DNA from: Hyphomicrobiales bacterium
GTDB taxonomy: Bacteria; Pseudomonadota; Alphaproteobacteria; Rhizobiales; Rhizobiaceae
Assembly: GCA_900466605.1 (NCBI GenBank)
Contig: UBMU01000018.1
Coordinates: 38,359-102,358 of the forward strand
Direction of reading: 5' to 3'
DNA: 64,000 bases
In this document: piece after piece, positions 8,848-17,532 of the stretch
How the letters are laid out: every line of letters starts with the position of its first letter
How positions within the stretch are numbered: the first letter of the stretch is position 1
Notes under the pieces: model-generated
Databases searched by the model: none
What the model was told of the DNA's origin: nothing
The model's input: the letters and a program-made list of their open reading frames with translations, nothing else
Translations under genes and position numbers: made by a program

Positions 8848-10146
8848 ATGACAAATGCTTCCACCCAGACCTTCTTCAATCGCTCGCTTGCCGATACCGA
8901 TCCGGAAATCTTCGGCGCGATCGAAAAGGAGCTTGGCCGCCAGCGGCATGAGATCGAGCTCATCGCTTCGGAAAACATCGTTTCCCGCGCGGTTCTGGAA
9001 GCCCAGGGCTCCATCATGACGAACAAGTATGCCGAGGGATATCCGGGCAAGCGCTATTACGGCGGCTGCCAGTTCGTCGATATTGCCGAGGAGCTCGCGA
9101 TCGAACGCGCCAAGAAGCTGTTCGGCGTCAGCTTCGCCAACGTTCAGCCGAACTCCGGTTCGCAGATGAACCAGGCGGTGTTCCTCGCCCTCTTGCAGCC
9201 CGGCGACACCTTCATGGGCCTCGACCTCAACTCGGGTGGCCACCTGACGCACGGTTCGCCTGTCAATATGTCCGGCAAGTGGTTCAACGTCGTGTCCTAC
9301 GGCGTGCGCGAAGGCGACAATCTGCTCGACATGGATGACGTTGCCGAGAAGGCACGCGCTCACAAGCCGAAGCTCATCATTGCCGGCGGCACGGCTTACT
9401 CCCGCATCTGGGACTGGAAGCGTTTCCGTGAGATCGCTGACGAAGTCGGCGCCTATCTGATGGTCGACATGGCTCACATTGCCGGTCTCGTTGCCGGTGG
9501 TCAGCATCCGTCGCCGTTCCCGCACTGCCACGTCGCGACGACCACGACCCATAAGTCGCTGCGCGGCCCGCGCGGTGGCGTGATCCTCACGAACGACGAG
9601 GATCTAGCAAAGAAGTTCAACTCGGCCGTTTTCCCGGGCCTGCAGGGCGGACCGCTCATGCACATCATCGCCGCCAAGGCCGTTGCCTTCGGCGAAGCGC
9701 TGCAGCCTGAGTTCAAGGATTACGCGGCGCAGATCGTCAAGAATGCCAAGGCGCTTGCCGAAACCTTGATCGCTGGCGGCCTCGATGTCGTCTCCGGCGG
9801 CACCGACAACCATTTGATGCTCGTCGATCTTCGCAAGAAGAACGCCACCGGCAAGCGCGCTGAAGCAGCACTCGGTCGCGCCTATGTAACCTGCAACAAG
9901 AACGGCATCCCGTTCGACCCTGAAAAGCCCTTCGTCACCTCGGGCGTCCGCCTCGGCACACCTGCTGGCACGACGCGCGGCTTCAAGGAAGCGGAATTCA
10001 AGGAAATCGGCAACCTCATCGTCGAAGTTCTCGATGGCTTGAAGGCTGCCAACTCCGATGAAGGCAATGCCGGCGTCGAAGCTGCTGTCCGGGATAAGGT
10101 GGTCAACCTGACCAACCGCTTCCCAATGTACGACTACATCGGCTAA
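8848..10146 (+). CDS. glyA: Serine hydroxymethyltransferase
   Basis: 432 residues, normal for GlyA, which interconverts serine and glycine with tetrahydrofolate and supplies one-carbon units. The PLP-binding lysine is in TTTTHKSLRGPRGG. Other family blocks are IELIASENIVS, NKYAEGYPGKRYYGG, VQPNSGSQMN and LMVDMAHIAGLVA. The ATG at 8848 follows TTGAGGAG. It begins a tight run glyA-nrdR-ribD-ribE (9 bases to nrdR), so these genes are probably one operon. Confidence 0.97.
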   Translation: MTNASTQTFFNRSLADTDPEIFGAIEKELGRQRHEIELIASENIVSRAVLEAQGSIMTNKYAEGYPGKRYYGGCQFVDIAEELAIERAKKLFGVSFANVQPNSGSQMNQAVFLALLQPGDTFMGLDLNSGGHLTHGSPVNMSGKWFNVVSYGVREGDNLLDMDDVAEKARAHKPKLIIAGGTAYSRIWDWKRFREIADEVGAYLMVDMAHIAGLVAGGQHPSPFPHCHVATTTTHKSLRGPRGGVILTNDEDLAKKFNSAVFPGLQGGPLMHIIAAKAVAFGEALQPEFKDYAAQIVKNAKALAETLIAGGLDVVSGGTDNHLMLVDLRKKNATGKRAEAALGRAYVTCNKNGIPFDPEKPFVTSGVRLGTPAGTTRGFKEAEFKEIGNLIVEVLDGLKAANSDEGNAGVEAAVRDKVVNLTNRFPMYDYIG

Positions 10147-10155
10147 GGATAGCGC

Positions 10156-10632
10156 ATGCGCTGCCCATTCTGCGGATCGGAAGATACACAGGTCAAGGAT
10201 TCACGCCCGGCGGAGGACAACACGTCCATCCGCCGGAGGCGTATCTGTCCCGATTGCGGTGGTCGGTTCACGACCTTCGAGCGTGTGCAGTTGCGCGAAT
10301 TGATGGTGGTCAAGAAGACCGGCCGCAAGGTTCCCTTCGACCGCGACAAGCTGGTGAAATCGTTTGAGATCGCTTTACGCAAGCGCCCGGTCGACCGTGA
10401 TCGTATTGAGCGTGCGGTCTCTGGCATCGTCAGGCGACTGGAGAGTTCCGGCGAGGTTGAGATTGGCTCCGAGCAGATCGGTCTTCAGGTGCTCGAAGCG
10501 CTGAAGAGCCTGGATGATGTCGGCTTCGTCCGCTACGCCTCGGTCTACCGTGACTTCTCGCACGCCGAGGATTTCGAGAAAGTCATTTCCGAGATCAACG
10601 CCAAGATCGCTCGCGATCCACTGGACAACTAG
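10156..10632 (+). CDS. nrdR: Transcriptional repressor NrdR
   Basis: 158 residues. The N-terminal zinc ribbon is MRCPFCGSEDTQVKDSR...CPDCGGRFTTFE (C3, C6, C31, C34). An ATP-cone domain follows (VVKKTGRKVPFDRDKLVKS). NrdR senses ATP/dATP and represses ribonucleotide reductase genes through NrdR boxes. The glyA-nrdR-rib order is common in alphaproteobacteria. The ATG lies 9 bases after the glyA stop, and ribD starts 3 bases after nrdR ends, suggesting translational coupling. Confidence 0.97.
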   Translation: MRCPFCGSEDTQVKDSRPAEDNTSIRRRRICPDCGGRFTTFERVQLRELMVVKKTGRKVPFDRDKLVKSFEIALRKRPVDRDRIERAVSGIVRRLESSGEVEIGSEQIGLQVLEALKSLDDVGFVRYASVYRDFSHAEDFEKVISEINAKIARDPLDN

Positions 10633-10635
10633 CTC

Positions 10636-11745
10636 ATGAGCGCTTCGCAAGACGACGCGCGTTTCATGCAAGAGGCGATCCGCCTGGGTCTCCTGCATCT
10701 CGGCCAGACATCCACCAATCCGTCGGTCGGCTGTGTCATCGTGCGTGACGGGCAGATCGTCGGGCGTGGCGTGACGGCGGTTGGCGGTCGCCCGCACGCG
10801 GAGCCGCAGGCTTTGGCGGAGGCCGGCGAACTGGCGCGCGGCGCCACCGCCTATGTAACGCTGGAACCCTGCTCGCACTACGGCAAGACTCCGCCCTGCG
10901 CCGAGGCGCTGATTGCCTCCGGTGTCGGTCGAGTCGTGATCGCTGTGACTGATCCGGATCCGCGTGTCTCAGGCAGGGGCATTGAGATGTTGCGCGATGC
11001 CGGGATCGACGTTGAATCAGGGATTCTCGAAGATGAAGGTAAGCGTTCGCTCGCTGCGTATCTCACACGACAGACGAAAAATCGGCCCTATGTGACTCTC
11101 AAGCTTGCTGTTTCGGCTGATGGAATGATCGGGAAGAAGGGCGAGGGGCAAGTCGCAATCACCGGTCCTGCCGCACGCTCCGAGGTCCAGAAGCTCCGCG
11201 CCGAAACCGATGCAATTCTGGTCGGGATTGGTACTGCGATCGCCGACGATCCGTTGCTGACGGTTCGCACTCCTGGCCTTGAGACTCGCTCGCCGATCCG
11301 TGTCGTGCTCGACGAGGAGCTCTCCTTGCCTCTGGACAGCAAGCTGGTTTCGACTGCCAGGCAGGTGCCGTTGATCGTCGTTGCGACAGAGCCGCCCGGC
11401 TTCGACGACAGTGAGGACAAGGCCTTTCTTGCGCGCCGTGCCGCTCTGGATCAGGCGGGCGTTGAGGTTGTCCAATGCAATCCCAACCGCCTGGATGAGC
11501 TGCTGCCTGCGCTTGCCTCACGCGGTATTTCTTCGCTTATCGTCGAAGGTGGTGCGCGGACGGCAAAGCTCTTCCTCGATGCCGGATACGTCGATCGCAT
11601 CCTTCTCTATCAAGGCCCTGCCGCCATTGGGCAGGACGGTATTGAATCGCCGGTGGCGAAGACCGATATGCCATCGGGCTTCCTGCATAGGGGCACCTTC
11701 ATGTTTGGCGACGACCGCCTGGACGAATACGAAAGAGAGCTTTGA
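10636..11745 (+). CDS. ribD: Bifunctional riboflavin deaminase/reductase RibD
   Basis: 369 residues with two domains. Residues 1-145 form the zinc deaminase, with HAEPQAL and the second metal motif PCSHYGKTPPC. Residues 150-369 form the NADPH-dependent reductase (RPYVTLKLAVSADGMIG, LVGIGTAIADDPLLTVR, SLIVEGGARTAKLFLDA). It carries out the second and third steps of riboflavin synthesis from GTP. Its TGA overlaps the ATG of ribE by one base, indicating coupled translation. Confidence 0.96.
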   Translation: MSASQDDARFMQEAIRLGLLHLGQTSTNPSVGCVIVRDGQIVGRGVTAVGGRPHAEPQALAEAGELARGATAYVTLEPCSHYGKTPPCAEALIASGVGRVVIAVTDPDPRVSGRGIEMLRDAGIDVESGILEDEGKRSLAAYLTRQTKNRPYVTLKLAVSADGMIGKKGEGQVAITGPAARSEVQKLRAETDAILVGIGTAIADDPLLTVRTPGLETRSPIRVVLDEELSLPLDSKLVSTARQVPLIVVATEPPGFDDSEDKAFLARRAALDQAGVEVVQCNPNRLDELLPALASRGISSLIVEGGARTAKLFLDAGYVDRILLYQGPAAIGQDGIESPVAKTDMPSGFLHRGTFMFGDDRLDEYEREL

Positions 11746-12365
11746 TGTTTACCGGAATTGTCACCGATGTCGGCACGATCGAATCCGTTTCCCCGTTGAA
11801 GGAAGGCATCAAGCTGCGAGTCGCCACTACCTACGATCCGGCGACCATCGACATGGGCGCGTCTATCTCGCACTCCGGCATCTGCCTGACCGTGACCGGC
11901 CTGCCTGATGAAGGCAGCAACGGCCGCTGGTTTGAGGTCGAAGCCTGGGAAGAGGCGCTGCGTCTCACGACCATCGGCACCTGGACGGAAGGCAGCCGCA
12001 TCAATCTCGAGCGGTCTCTGAAGATCGGTGATGAGTTGGGCGGTCACATTGTTTCTGGGCACGTTGATGGCAAGGCCGAGATCCTTTCGGTGACCGAAGA
12101 GGGAGATGCAACGCGCTTTCGCCTGCGGGCACCGGAGCATTTGGCCAAGTTCGTTGCCCCCAAGGGCTCCATCGCTCTGGATGGCACATCGCTCACGGTC
12201 AACGCGGTCGACGGGAGCGATTTCGACGTTCTTTTGATCCGTCACACTCTTGAGGTGACAACCTGGGGCGGCCGCAAGGCCGGCGATTTTGTCAATTTCG
12301 AAGTCGATACCATGGCACGCTACGCCGCTAGGCTGGCGGAGTTTCCGAACGCGAAAGCAGAATGA
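11745..12365 (+). CDS. ribE: Riboflavin synthase alpha chain
   Basis: 206 residues with two repeated lumazine-binding barrels: MFTGIVTDVGTIESV opens the first, and the second begins near GHIVSGHVDGKAEILSV. Each barrel carries an ISHSGICLTVTG / IALDGTSLTVNAV block. The enzyme converts two 6,7-dimethyl-8-ribityllumazine molecules to riboflavin, completing the pathway with RibH. The ATG overlaps the ribD stop. Its last 38 bases overlap, tail to tail, the end of the GNAT gene on the other strand. Confidence 0.96.
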   Translation: MFTGIVTDVGTIESVSPLKEGIKLRVATTYDPATIDMGASISHSGICLTVTGLPDEGSNGRWFEVEAWEEALRLTTIGTWTEGSRINLERSLKIGDELGGHIVSGHVDGKAEILSVTEEGDATRFRLRAPEHLAKFVAPKGSIALDGTSLTVNAVDGSDFDVLLIRHTLEVTTWGGRKAGDFVNFEVDTMARYAARLAEFPNAKAE

Positions 12366-12861
12366 CCTCTCCATTGTAATTGCATCGCTGCATTTCGCGG
12401 AAGCCGAGCTTGTGTGCTAAACGCAGCGAGGCCTCGTTTGCCGGGTCTATGATGCAGGTCATGGGCTTGGCTGGAAAGTGTACATCTGCCCAGGCGATTA
12501 GCGCGGTCAGCGCCTCGATGGCGTAGCCGCGTCCCTGCGCGGAGGGAATGAGCGCCCAGCCGGTTTCCAGGGTGCCTTCCGTGGAGACCGGATGCATGTC
12601 CCGCTTCATGTCGAGAAAGCCTGCTTCCCCTATGAAACGCCCTGACTGCCTTTCTTCGATCGCCAGGAACCCGAAACCCATGTGGTGCCACATGCCCGCC
12701 ACACGCAGCATGCGTGCCCAGGTCTGCTCACGCGTCGACGGCACCCCAGCAATAAATCGCACCACCGCTTCGTCGCTCCACATCGCCTGATAGTCAGGGA
12801 AATCCGCGACTGTATGTGGTCGCAGCAAGAGCCGCTCGGTTTCTATGGTCGGAATCATCAT
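12328..12861 (-). CDS. GNAT family N-acetyltransferase (RimJ/RimL-like)
   Basis: About 177 residues. The sequence IPTIETERLLLRPHTVADFPDYQAMW opens a RimJ/RimL-type acetyltransferase; the acetyl-CoA loop is LIPSAQGRGYAIEAL and the last motif is NEASLRLAHKLGF. The substrate is unknown; relatives acetylate ribosomal protein N-termini, amino acids or antibiotics. The start at 12861 fits family alignments; an ATG at 12909 is in frame and nearer a GGAGGA, but would cut into the overlap with the cupin gene. The 3' end overlaps ribE by 38 bases on the other strand. Confidence 0.83.
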   Translation of the reverse strand: MMIPTIETERLLLRPHTVADFPDYQAMWSDEAVVRFIAGVPSTREQTWARMLRVAGMWHHMGFGFLAIEERQSGRFIGEAGFLDMKRDMHPVSTEGTLETGWALIPSAQGRGYAIEALTALIAWADVHFPAKPMTCIIDPANEASLRLAHKLGFREMQRCNYNGEVILLSRSETPPA

Positions 12862-12889
12862 CTTTGGGAAGTGCGCTGTCGAATGGAAG

Positions 12890-13393
12890 TCATGCGCCCG
12901 GCTCCCCATACCAATAATCAAGCTCCTCCATCTGCTTCCCGATGATGTGGAACCGGTTGATCCGGTCGCCGTCGCCTTTCGCTCGGGCCAGAAATTTAGC
13001 GGAGTCGGGATATTCGATGATGTCGGTTTTTGCAGTCGTCGAGATCCCGAGGTAGATCAGTGTCGTTGATCCCGTGTTGATAATCTGGTGCGCCGTTTCC
13101 TGTCCACCGGCTGGAGCACCGAGAGCATCGCCCTTGCCGATCGGATATCGCGCGGTACCGAATCGGTATTCGCCGTTACCTTCGATGACGAAGAACAACT
13201 CATCCTCGACGTGATGGTTGTGGAACGGGCAACTCGACTTTCCCGGCGGCACTTCGTTGTAGCTTATGCCGAGACCCGCGAGGCCGATGAGCGACCCGAA
13301 CGAGGCATCTGCACTCTCATACAGATCGCCTTGCTTCCATTGTTCAAGCTTCAAATCCGCAACGTTGATCACGGGCCTGGGTACATTGGACAT
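12890..13393 (-). CDS. Cupin domain protein
   Basis: 167 residues with the two cupin motifs: CPFHNHHVEDELFFVIEGNGEYRFG, with the metal-binding histidine/glutamate set, and GQETAHQIINTG. Such small single-domain cupins bind a metal and act as isomerases, dioxygenases or sugar-binding proteins. The start at 13393 (MSNVPRP) follows an AGGAGGGAG; an upstream in-frame codon is less likely. It is 28 bases upstream of the GNAT gene on the same strand, so the two may be one unit. Substrate unknown. Confidence 0.85.
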   Translation of the reverse strand: MSNVPRPVINVADLKLEQWKQGDLYESADASFGSLIGLAGLGISYNEVPPGKSSCPFHNHHVEDELFFVIEGNGEYRFGTARYPIGKGDALGAPAGGQETAHQIINTGSTTLIYLGISTTAKTDIIEYPDSAKFLARAKGDGDRINRFHIIGKQMEELDYWYGEPGA

Positions 13394-13460
13394 CTGCTCC
13401 CTCCTGTTTGCGGCAGGAGGCACCATCCTGCGGGAAAATACAACCGCAAAGCTCAGTTCA

Positions 13461-13483
13461 GGCGGCAGGTTACCGCTGCCGCC
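13461..13483 (-). terminator. Hairpin downstream of the small secreted protein gene
   Basis: Perfect 8-pair stem GGCGGCAG/CTGCCGCC with a 7-base loop, 9 bases past the stop of the minus-strand gene. There is no good T run, so it may be an mRNA-stabilising hairpin rather than a terminator. Confidence 0.35.
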
Positions 13484-13491
13484 TCTTACGT

Positions 13492-13842
13492 CTATCGATA
13501 GTAGACGGTAATGCCGCCGTCTGCCGACTGATCGACATTGACAATGTTCCCTAACAGGATGCCTCGCCCGTTAAGCTGGTGTACGAGCCGCTTGTTGAAG
13601 GCGATGGCGGCACGGATCATCTGGATATCGTTTAGGCTTGGTTCGGCCGAGGAGTTGGGGCTATTCAAACGGGCGGAGTCGCTGTGATCGTAAACCTGCC
13701 GAACATCGAGATTGCCACGGGTGAAAGTTCGCAGTGTCCTTTCAATGCCGGAAGGAGTGTTCGTATCCACACTCTCTGCTCGGCTCGCGTCCGCAAAGGT
13801 AAGGGCAGCGACTGCCGAGGCGATGGCGGCAACACGATTCAT
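13492..13842 (-). CDS. Small secreted protein, unknown function
   Basis: 116 residues. A signal peptide is clear (MNRVAAIASAVAALTFADASRA). The mature part is hydrophilic, with DLDVRQVYDHSDSARLN-like spacing and ending GNIVNVDQSADGGITVYYR. I do not recognise the family. AGGATACTCCC precedes the ATG. It is monocistronic and upstream of the cupin gene on the same strand, with a hairpin between. Confidence 0.65.
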   Translation of the reverse strand: MNRVAAIASAVAALTFADASRAESVDTNTPSGIERTLRTFTRGNLDVRQVYDHSDSARLNSPNSSAEPSLNDIQMIRAAIAFNKRLVHQLNGRGILLGNIVNVDQSADGGITVYYR

Positions 13843-14176
13843 GGGAGTATCCTTTCATCTGCTGTGACGATCGGCCGTCTGCGGTGGCTCGACAGCCTTA
13901 CATGGCTCAAATTGGGATCAGGATCCTCCGCTTTCAATTGATAAGTATCTGGAATTTAGTTACAAATTGTTCATGCGGATTGCCCTTCATTTGCCATCAT
14001 CAGGGAGCCCGGAAGCCTTGGTGGAATAGCGATGCGGGGATTGGTCCGCATGCACTTGCCATGATTTTAGATTCCGCATCCGAGCCATGATCGGAATTTG
14101 CTTGCCATTCGGGTCGCGGCGTGTTTTGACCGCGGCCTGCCGAATGGCGAAAGTCCTCTAGCTCCTAAGGTGAAGC
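13843..14176. other. Gene-free stretch upstream of ribH
   Basis: 334 bases without a supported gene. It must hold the promoters of the small secreted protein gene (minus) and ribH (plus). I looked for the conserved core of an FMN riboswitch and did not find it. Confidence 0.45.
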
Positions 14177-14632
14177 ATGGCGCGAGAAACCGCTCCCCAC
14201 ATTCTGATCGTTGAAGCGCGCTTCTACGACGACATGGCCGACGCCTTGCTTGAAGGCGCGACCTTTGCGCTGAAGGAAGCCGGTGCGACCTATGAGGTGG
14301 TTACCGTCCCAGGCGCTCTCGAAATTCCGGCGGCGATTGCCATGGCGCTCGACGGAGCGGATAATGATGGAACGCAGTACGATGGATATGTTGCTCTCGG
14401 GATGGTCATCCGCGGCGAGACCTACCATTTCGATATCGTGTCGAATGAGTCCTCCCGCGCCCTGATGGATCTGGCGGTCAGCGAATCCCTCGCTATTGGC
14501 AACGGCATTCTGACGGTCGAGAATGACGATCAGGCTTGGGCGCGTGCCCGCCGTTCGGACAAGGACAAGGGCGGATTTGCCGCCCGTGCAGCTCTCACGA
14601 TGATCGAGCTGAAAAAGAGATTGGGTGCATAA
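14177..14632 (+). CDS. ribH: 6,7-dimethyl-8-ribityllumazine synthase
   Basis: 151 residues. RibH condenses the pyrimidinedione from the RibD branch with 3,4-dihydroxy-2-butanone 4-phosphate; RibE then uses its product. Family blocks are ILIVEARFYDDMADALLEGA, VVTVPGALEIPAAIAMAL, YVALGMVIRGETYHFDIVSNES (with the catalytic histidine) and GILTVENDDQAWARA. The ATG follows CTAAGGTGAAGC. It is 3 bases from nusB, so ribH-nusB form an operon, as in many bacteria. Confidence 0.96.
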   Translation: MARETAPHILIVEARFYDDMADALLEGATFALKEAGATYEVVTVPGALEIPAAIAMALDGADNDGTQYDGYVALGMVIRGETYHFDIVSNESSRALMDLAVSESLAIGNGILTVENDDQAWARARRSDKDKGGFAARAALTMIELKKRLGA

Positions 14633-14635
14633 CGA

Positions 14636-15118
14636 ATGAACAACGAGAACTCGGAGCGTCCTGTCAAGACTGCGAACCAACGGGGTGCTGCCCGCCTGGC
14701 TGCTGTTCAGGCGCTCTATCAGATGGATATTGGCGGTACCGGCGTTCTCGAAATCGTCGCTGAATACGAAGCGCATCGCCTCGGTCAGGAACTCGATGGC
14801 GAGACCTATCTGAAGGCGGACGCCTCCTGGTTTCGATCCATCGTTTCCGGCGTCGTGCGTGAACAACGCCGCCTTGATCCGCTGATCGCGTCCGCTTTGC
14901 AGGACGACTGGGCGCTGTCGCGCCTTGATAGCACCGTCCGTGCGATTTTGCGTGCCGGCGTGTTCGAAATTCTCGATCGCAAGGATGTTCCCGTCGCCGT
15001 CATCGTGACGGAATATGTTGAAATTGCCCAGGCCTTCTTCAGCGAGGATGAGCCGAAGCTTGTGAACGCCGTGCTTGACCGGATCGCGAAACAGATTCGC
15101 GGCGAAGCCAAGAAGTAG
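14636..15118 (+). CDS. nusB: Transcription antitermination factor NusB
   Basis: 160 residues. NusB with NusE (S10) binds boxA RNA and drives antitermination on rRNA operons. The signature is RGAARLAAVQALYQMDIGG near the N-terminus and the C-terminal helices RAILRAGVFEILDRKDVPVAVIVTEYVEIA with FVNAVLD-like ending (KLVNAVLDRIAKQIR). Length and neighbour ribH are both typical. Confidence 0.95.
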   Translation: MNNENSERPVKTANQRGAARLAAVQALYQMDIGGTGVLEIVAEYEAHRLGQELDGETYLKADASWFRSIVSGVVREQRRLDPLIASALQDDWALSRLDSTVRAILRAGVFEILDRKDVPVAVIVTEYVEIAQAFFSEDEPKLVNAVLDRIAKQIRGEAKK

Positions 15119-15126
15119 CGTTCTGC

Positions 15127-15195
15127 TTGGGGCTGCGACCCCAACCTCCAAAAACTCCCCGTTCCCATTGTGCTGCAAGGGCTTTTGGCCCTTGC
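15127..15195 (+). promoter_or_regulatory. Two tandem hairpins in the hppA leader
   Basis: Two perfect hairpins lie between nusB and hppA. The first is TTGGGG/CCCCAA (15127-15144, loop of 6) and the second GCAAGGGC/GCCCTTGC (15175-15195, loop TTTTG). Neither is followed by a T run. They could be nusB 3' processing/termination structures or part of an hppA leader control; function is not shown. Confidence 0.4.
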
Positions 15196-15326
15196 GGGCT
15201 TGACGCGCGGTTTTCCTCCACGCAATCTCCGGCCGACGTTGCAGCATTTCTGTGGGAGGAAATCGAGTCGGCGTGTTCGCAGCCGGAGAGGGAGTGAGCT
15301 CCGGCTTTTTTGGAGGAAAGAGCGAA

Positions 15327-17462
15327 ATGACCATTCTTTTATGCGTAATAGCATGCGGTCTGCTCTCGGTGGTCTATGCCATCTGGGCTACCCGGTCGGT
15401 GCTTGCCGCCGATCAGGGCAACAAGCGCATGCAGGAAATTGCAGGCTATATTCGTGAAGGTGCGCAGGCCTATCTGACGCGCCAGTATAAGACCATCGCA
15501 ATCGTCGGCATCGTCGTTTTCATTGCAGCCTGGCTGCTGCTCTCAGGCACGGCTGCAATTGGCTTCCTCATCGGCGCGGTTCTGTCCGGCGCCGCTGGTT
15601 TCATCGGCATGCACGTCTCGGTGCGCGCCAACGTTCGCACGGCGCAGGCCGCGTCCCAGAGCCTGGCCGCCGGACTTGAGATCGCATTCAAGTCGGGTGC
15701 CATCACCGGCATGTTGGTGGCAGGCCTCGCGCTTCTCGGCGTGTCTATCTATTACTATATCCTCACGGTCATCCTTGGACATGAAGGTGGCTCACGCGAG
15801 GTCATCGATTCACTTGTCGCGCTTGGCTTCGGTGCGTCGCTGATTTCGATCTTTGCGCGTCTCGGCGGCGGTATCTTCACCAAGGGCGCAGACGTCGGCG
15901 GAGACCTCGTCGGCAAGGTCGAAGCGGGTATCCCGGAAGATGATCCGCGCAACCCCGCTACGATTGCCGACAACGTCGGCGACAACGTCGGCGATTGCGC
16001 CGGGATGGCAGCCGACCTTTTCGAAACCTATGCCGTATCCGTCGTCGCGACGATGGTTCTCGCCGCGATCTTTTTCGCCGGCGCGCCCATTCTTGAATCG
16101 GCGATGCTCTATCCGCTTGCGATCTGCGGGGCCTGCATCATCACCTCGATTATCGGTACGTTTTTCGTCAAACTCGGCAGCAACGGCTCGATCATGGGCG
16201 CGCTTTACAAGGGGCTCATCGTCACCGGTTTGCTGTCGATCATCGGCCTCGGTGCTGCCACTTCGCTCACCGTCGGCTGGGGCTCTATCGGCACTGTCGG
16301 CGGTGAGGAGATCACCGGCACGCACCTCTTTGTCTGCGGTCTGGTCGGTCTGATCGTGACGGCGCTAATCGTGGTGATCACCGAATACTACACTGGCACC
16401 AATAAGCGCCCGGTTAACTCGATCGCTCAGGCGTCGGTGACCGGCCACGGCACCAACGTTATCCAGGGGCTTGCCGTTTCGCTTGAATCAACGGCTCTGC
16501 CGGCAATCGTCATTGTCGGCGGTATCCTGGCGACCTACCAGCTCGGTGGCCTTTTCGGCACCGGCATTGCCGTCACCGCCATGCTCGGCATTGCCGGCAT
16601 GATCGTTGCGCTAGATGCCTTCGGTCCGGTGACGGACAACGCGGGCGGTATTGCGGAAATGTCCCATCTGCCGCCTGAGGTGCGCAAGTCAACCGACGCG
16701 CTCGACGCTGTCGGCAACACGACGAAGGCCGTCACCAAGGGGTATGCGATCGGCTCGGCCGGTCTCGGCGCCCTGGTTCTGTTTGCGGCCTATTCCTACG
16801 ACCTCAAGTACTTTGCCGCTAACGGCGACAAGTACCCGTATTTTGCAGGCATCGGCGATATCTCATTCGACCTTTCCAATCCCTATGTCGTCGCCGGATT
16901 GATTTTCGGCGGCCTCATTCCCTACCTCTTCGGGGGCATTGCCATGACAGCAGTCGGTCGCGCGGCCGGCGCTATCGTCGAGGAGGTTCGCCTGCAGTTC
17001 AAGCAGAAGCCCGGCATCATGCAGGGAACGGAGAAGCCGGATTACGGCCGTGCCGTTGATCTGCTGACCAAGGCGGCGATCCGTGAAATGATTATCCCGT
17101 CGTTGCTGCCGGTACTGGCGCCGATCGTCGTCTATTTCGGCGTGCTGCTCATTTCCGGTTCGAAGGCCTCGGCCTTTGCGGCGCTCGGTGCTTCGCTGCT
17201 TGGCGTGATCATCAACGGCTTGTTCGTTGCGATCTCGATGACCTCGGGCGGCGGCGCATGGGACAACGCCAAGAAGAGCTTCGAGGACGGCTTCGTCGAC
17301 AAGGACGGGGTGCGCCACATGAAAGGCTCCGATGCCCATAAGGCCTCGGTGACCGGCGACACCGTCGGCGACCCCTACAAGGACACGGCAGGCCCCGCCG
17401 TCAATCCGGCCATCAAGATCACTAATATTGTCGCACTCTTGCTTCTTGCCGTTTTGGCCTGA
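15327..17462 (+). CDS. hppA: K+-independent membrane-bound proton-pumping pyrophosphatase
   Basis: 711 residues, about 15-16 membrane spans. It hydrolyses pyrophosphate and pumps protons across the inner (or acidocalcisome) membrane. The substrate-binding signature is DVGGDLVGKVEAGIPEDDPRNPATIADNVGDNVGD region (key residues D, K, E and the DNVGDNVGD repeat near residues 190-225); a second acidic block is DAFGPVTDNAGGIAEM. The motif GNTTKAVTKGYAIGSA has Lys where K+-dependent enzymes have Ala, marking the K+-independent class. The ATG at 15327 follows TGGAGGAAAG. A strong terminator ends the gene. Confidence 0.96.
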   Translation: MTILLCVIACGLLSVVYAIWATRSVLAADQGNKRMQEIAGYIREGAQAYLTRQYKTIAIVGIVVFIAAWLLLSGTAAIGFLIGAVLSGAAGFIGMHVSVRANVRTAQAASQSLAAGLEIAFKSGAITGMLVAGLALLGVSIYYYILTVILGHEGGSREVIDSLVALGFGASLISIFARLGGGIFTKGADVGGDLVGKVEAGIPEDDPRNPATIADNVGDNVGDCAGMAADLFETYAVSVVATMVLAAIFFAGAPILESAMLYPLAICGACIITSIIGTFFVKLGSNGSIMGALYKGLIVTGLLSIIGLGAATSLTVGWGSIGTVGGEEITGTHLFVCGLVGLIVTALIVVITEYYTGTNKRPVNSIAQASVTGHGTNVIQGLAVSLESTALPAIVIVGGILATYQLGGLFGTGIAVTAMLGIAGMIVALDAFGPVTDNAGGIAEMSHLPPEVRKSTDALDAVGNTTKAVTKGYAIGSAGLGALVLFAAYSYDLKYFAANGDKYPYFAGIGDISFDLSNPYVVAGLIFGGLIPYLFGGIAMTAVGRAAGAIVEEVRLQFKQKPGIMQGTEKPDYGRAVDLLTKAAIREMIIPSLLPVLAPIVVYFGVLLISGSKASAFAALGASLLGVIINGLFVAISMTSGGGAWDNAKKSFEDGFVDKDGVRHMKGSDAHKASVTGDTVGDPYKDTAGPAVNPAIKITNIVALLLLAVLA

Positions 17463-17480
17463 GACCTGAGTTGGTCAACA

Positions 17481-17512
17481 AAAAACCCGCCGGAGCGATC
17501 CGGCGGGTTTTT
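17481..17512. terminator. Bidirectional terminator between hppA and bamE
   Basis: Perfect 14-pair stem AAAAACCCGCCGGA/TCCGGCGGGTTTTT around a GCGA loop. It has a T run in both directions, so it can serve hppA (plus) and bamE (minus), which converge on it. Confidence 0.93.
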
Positions 17513-17532
17513 CTTTGAGACGTTTGTTCTGC

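Noticed and set aside
13843..14176. FMN riboswitch upstream of ribH
   Set aside because: The conserved core of the RFN element is not there.
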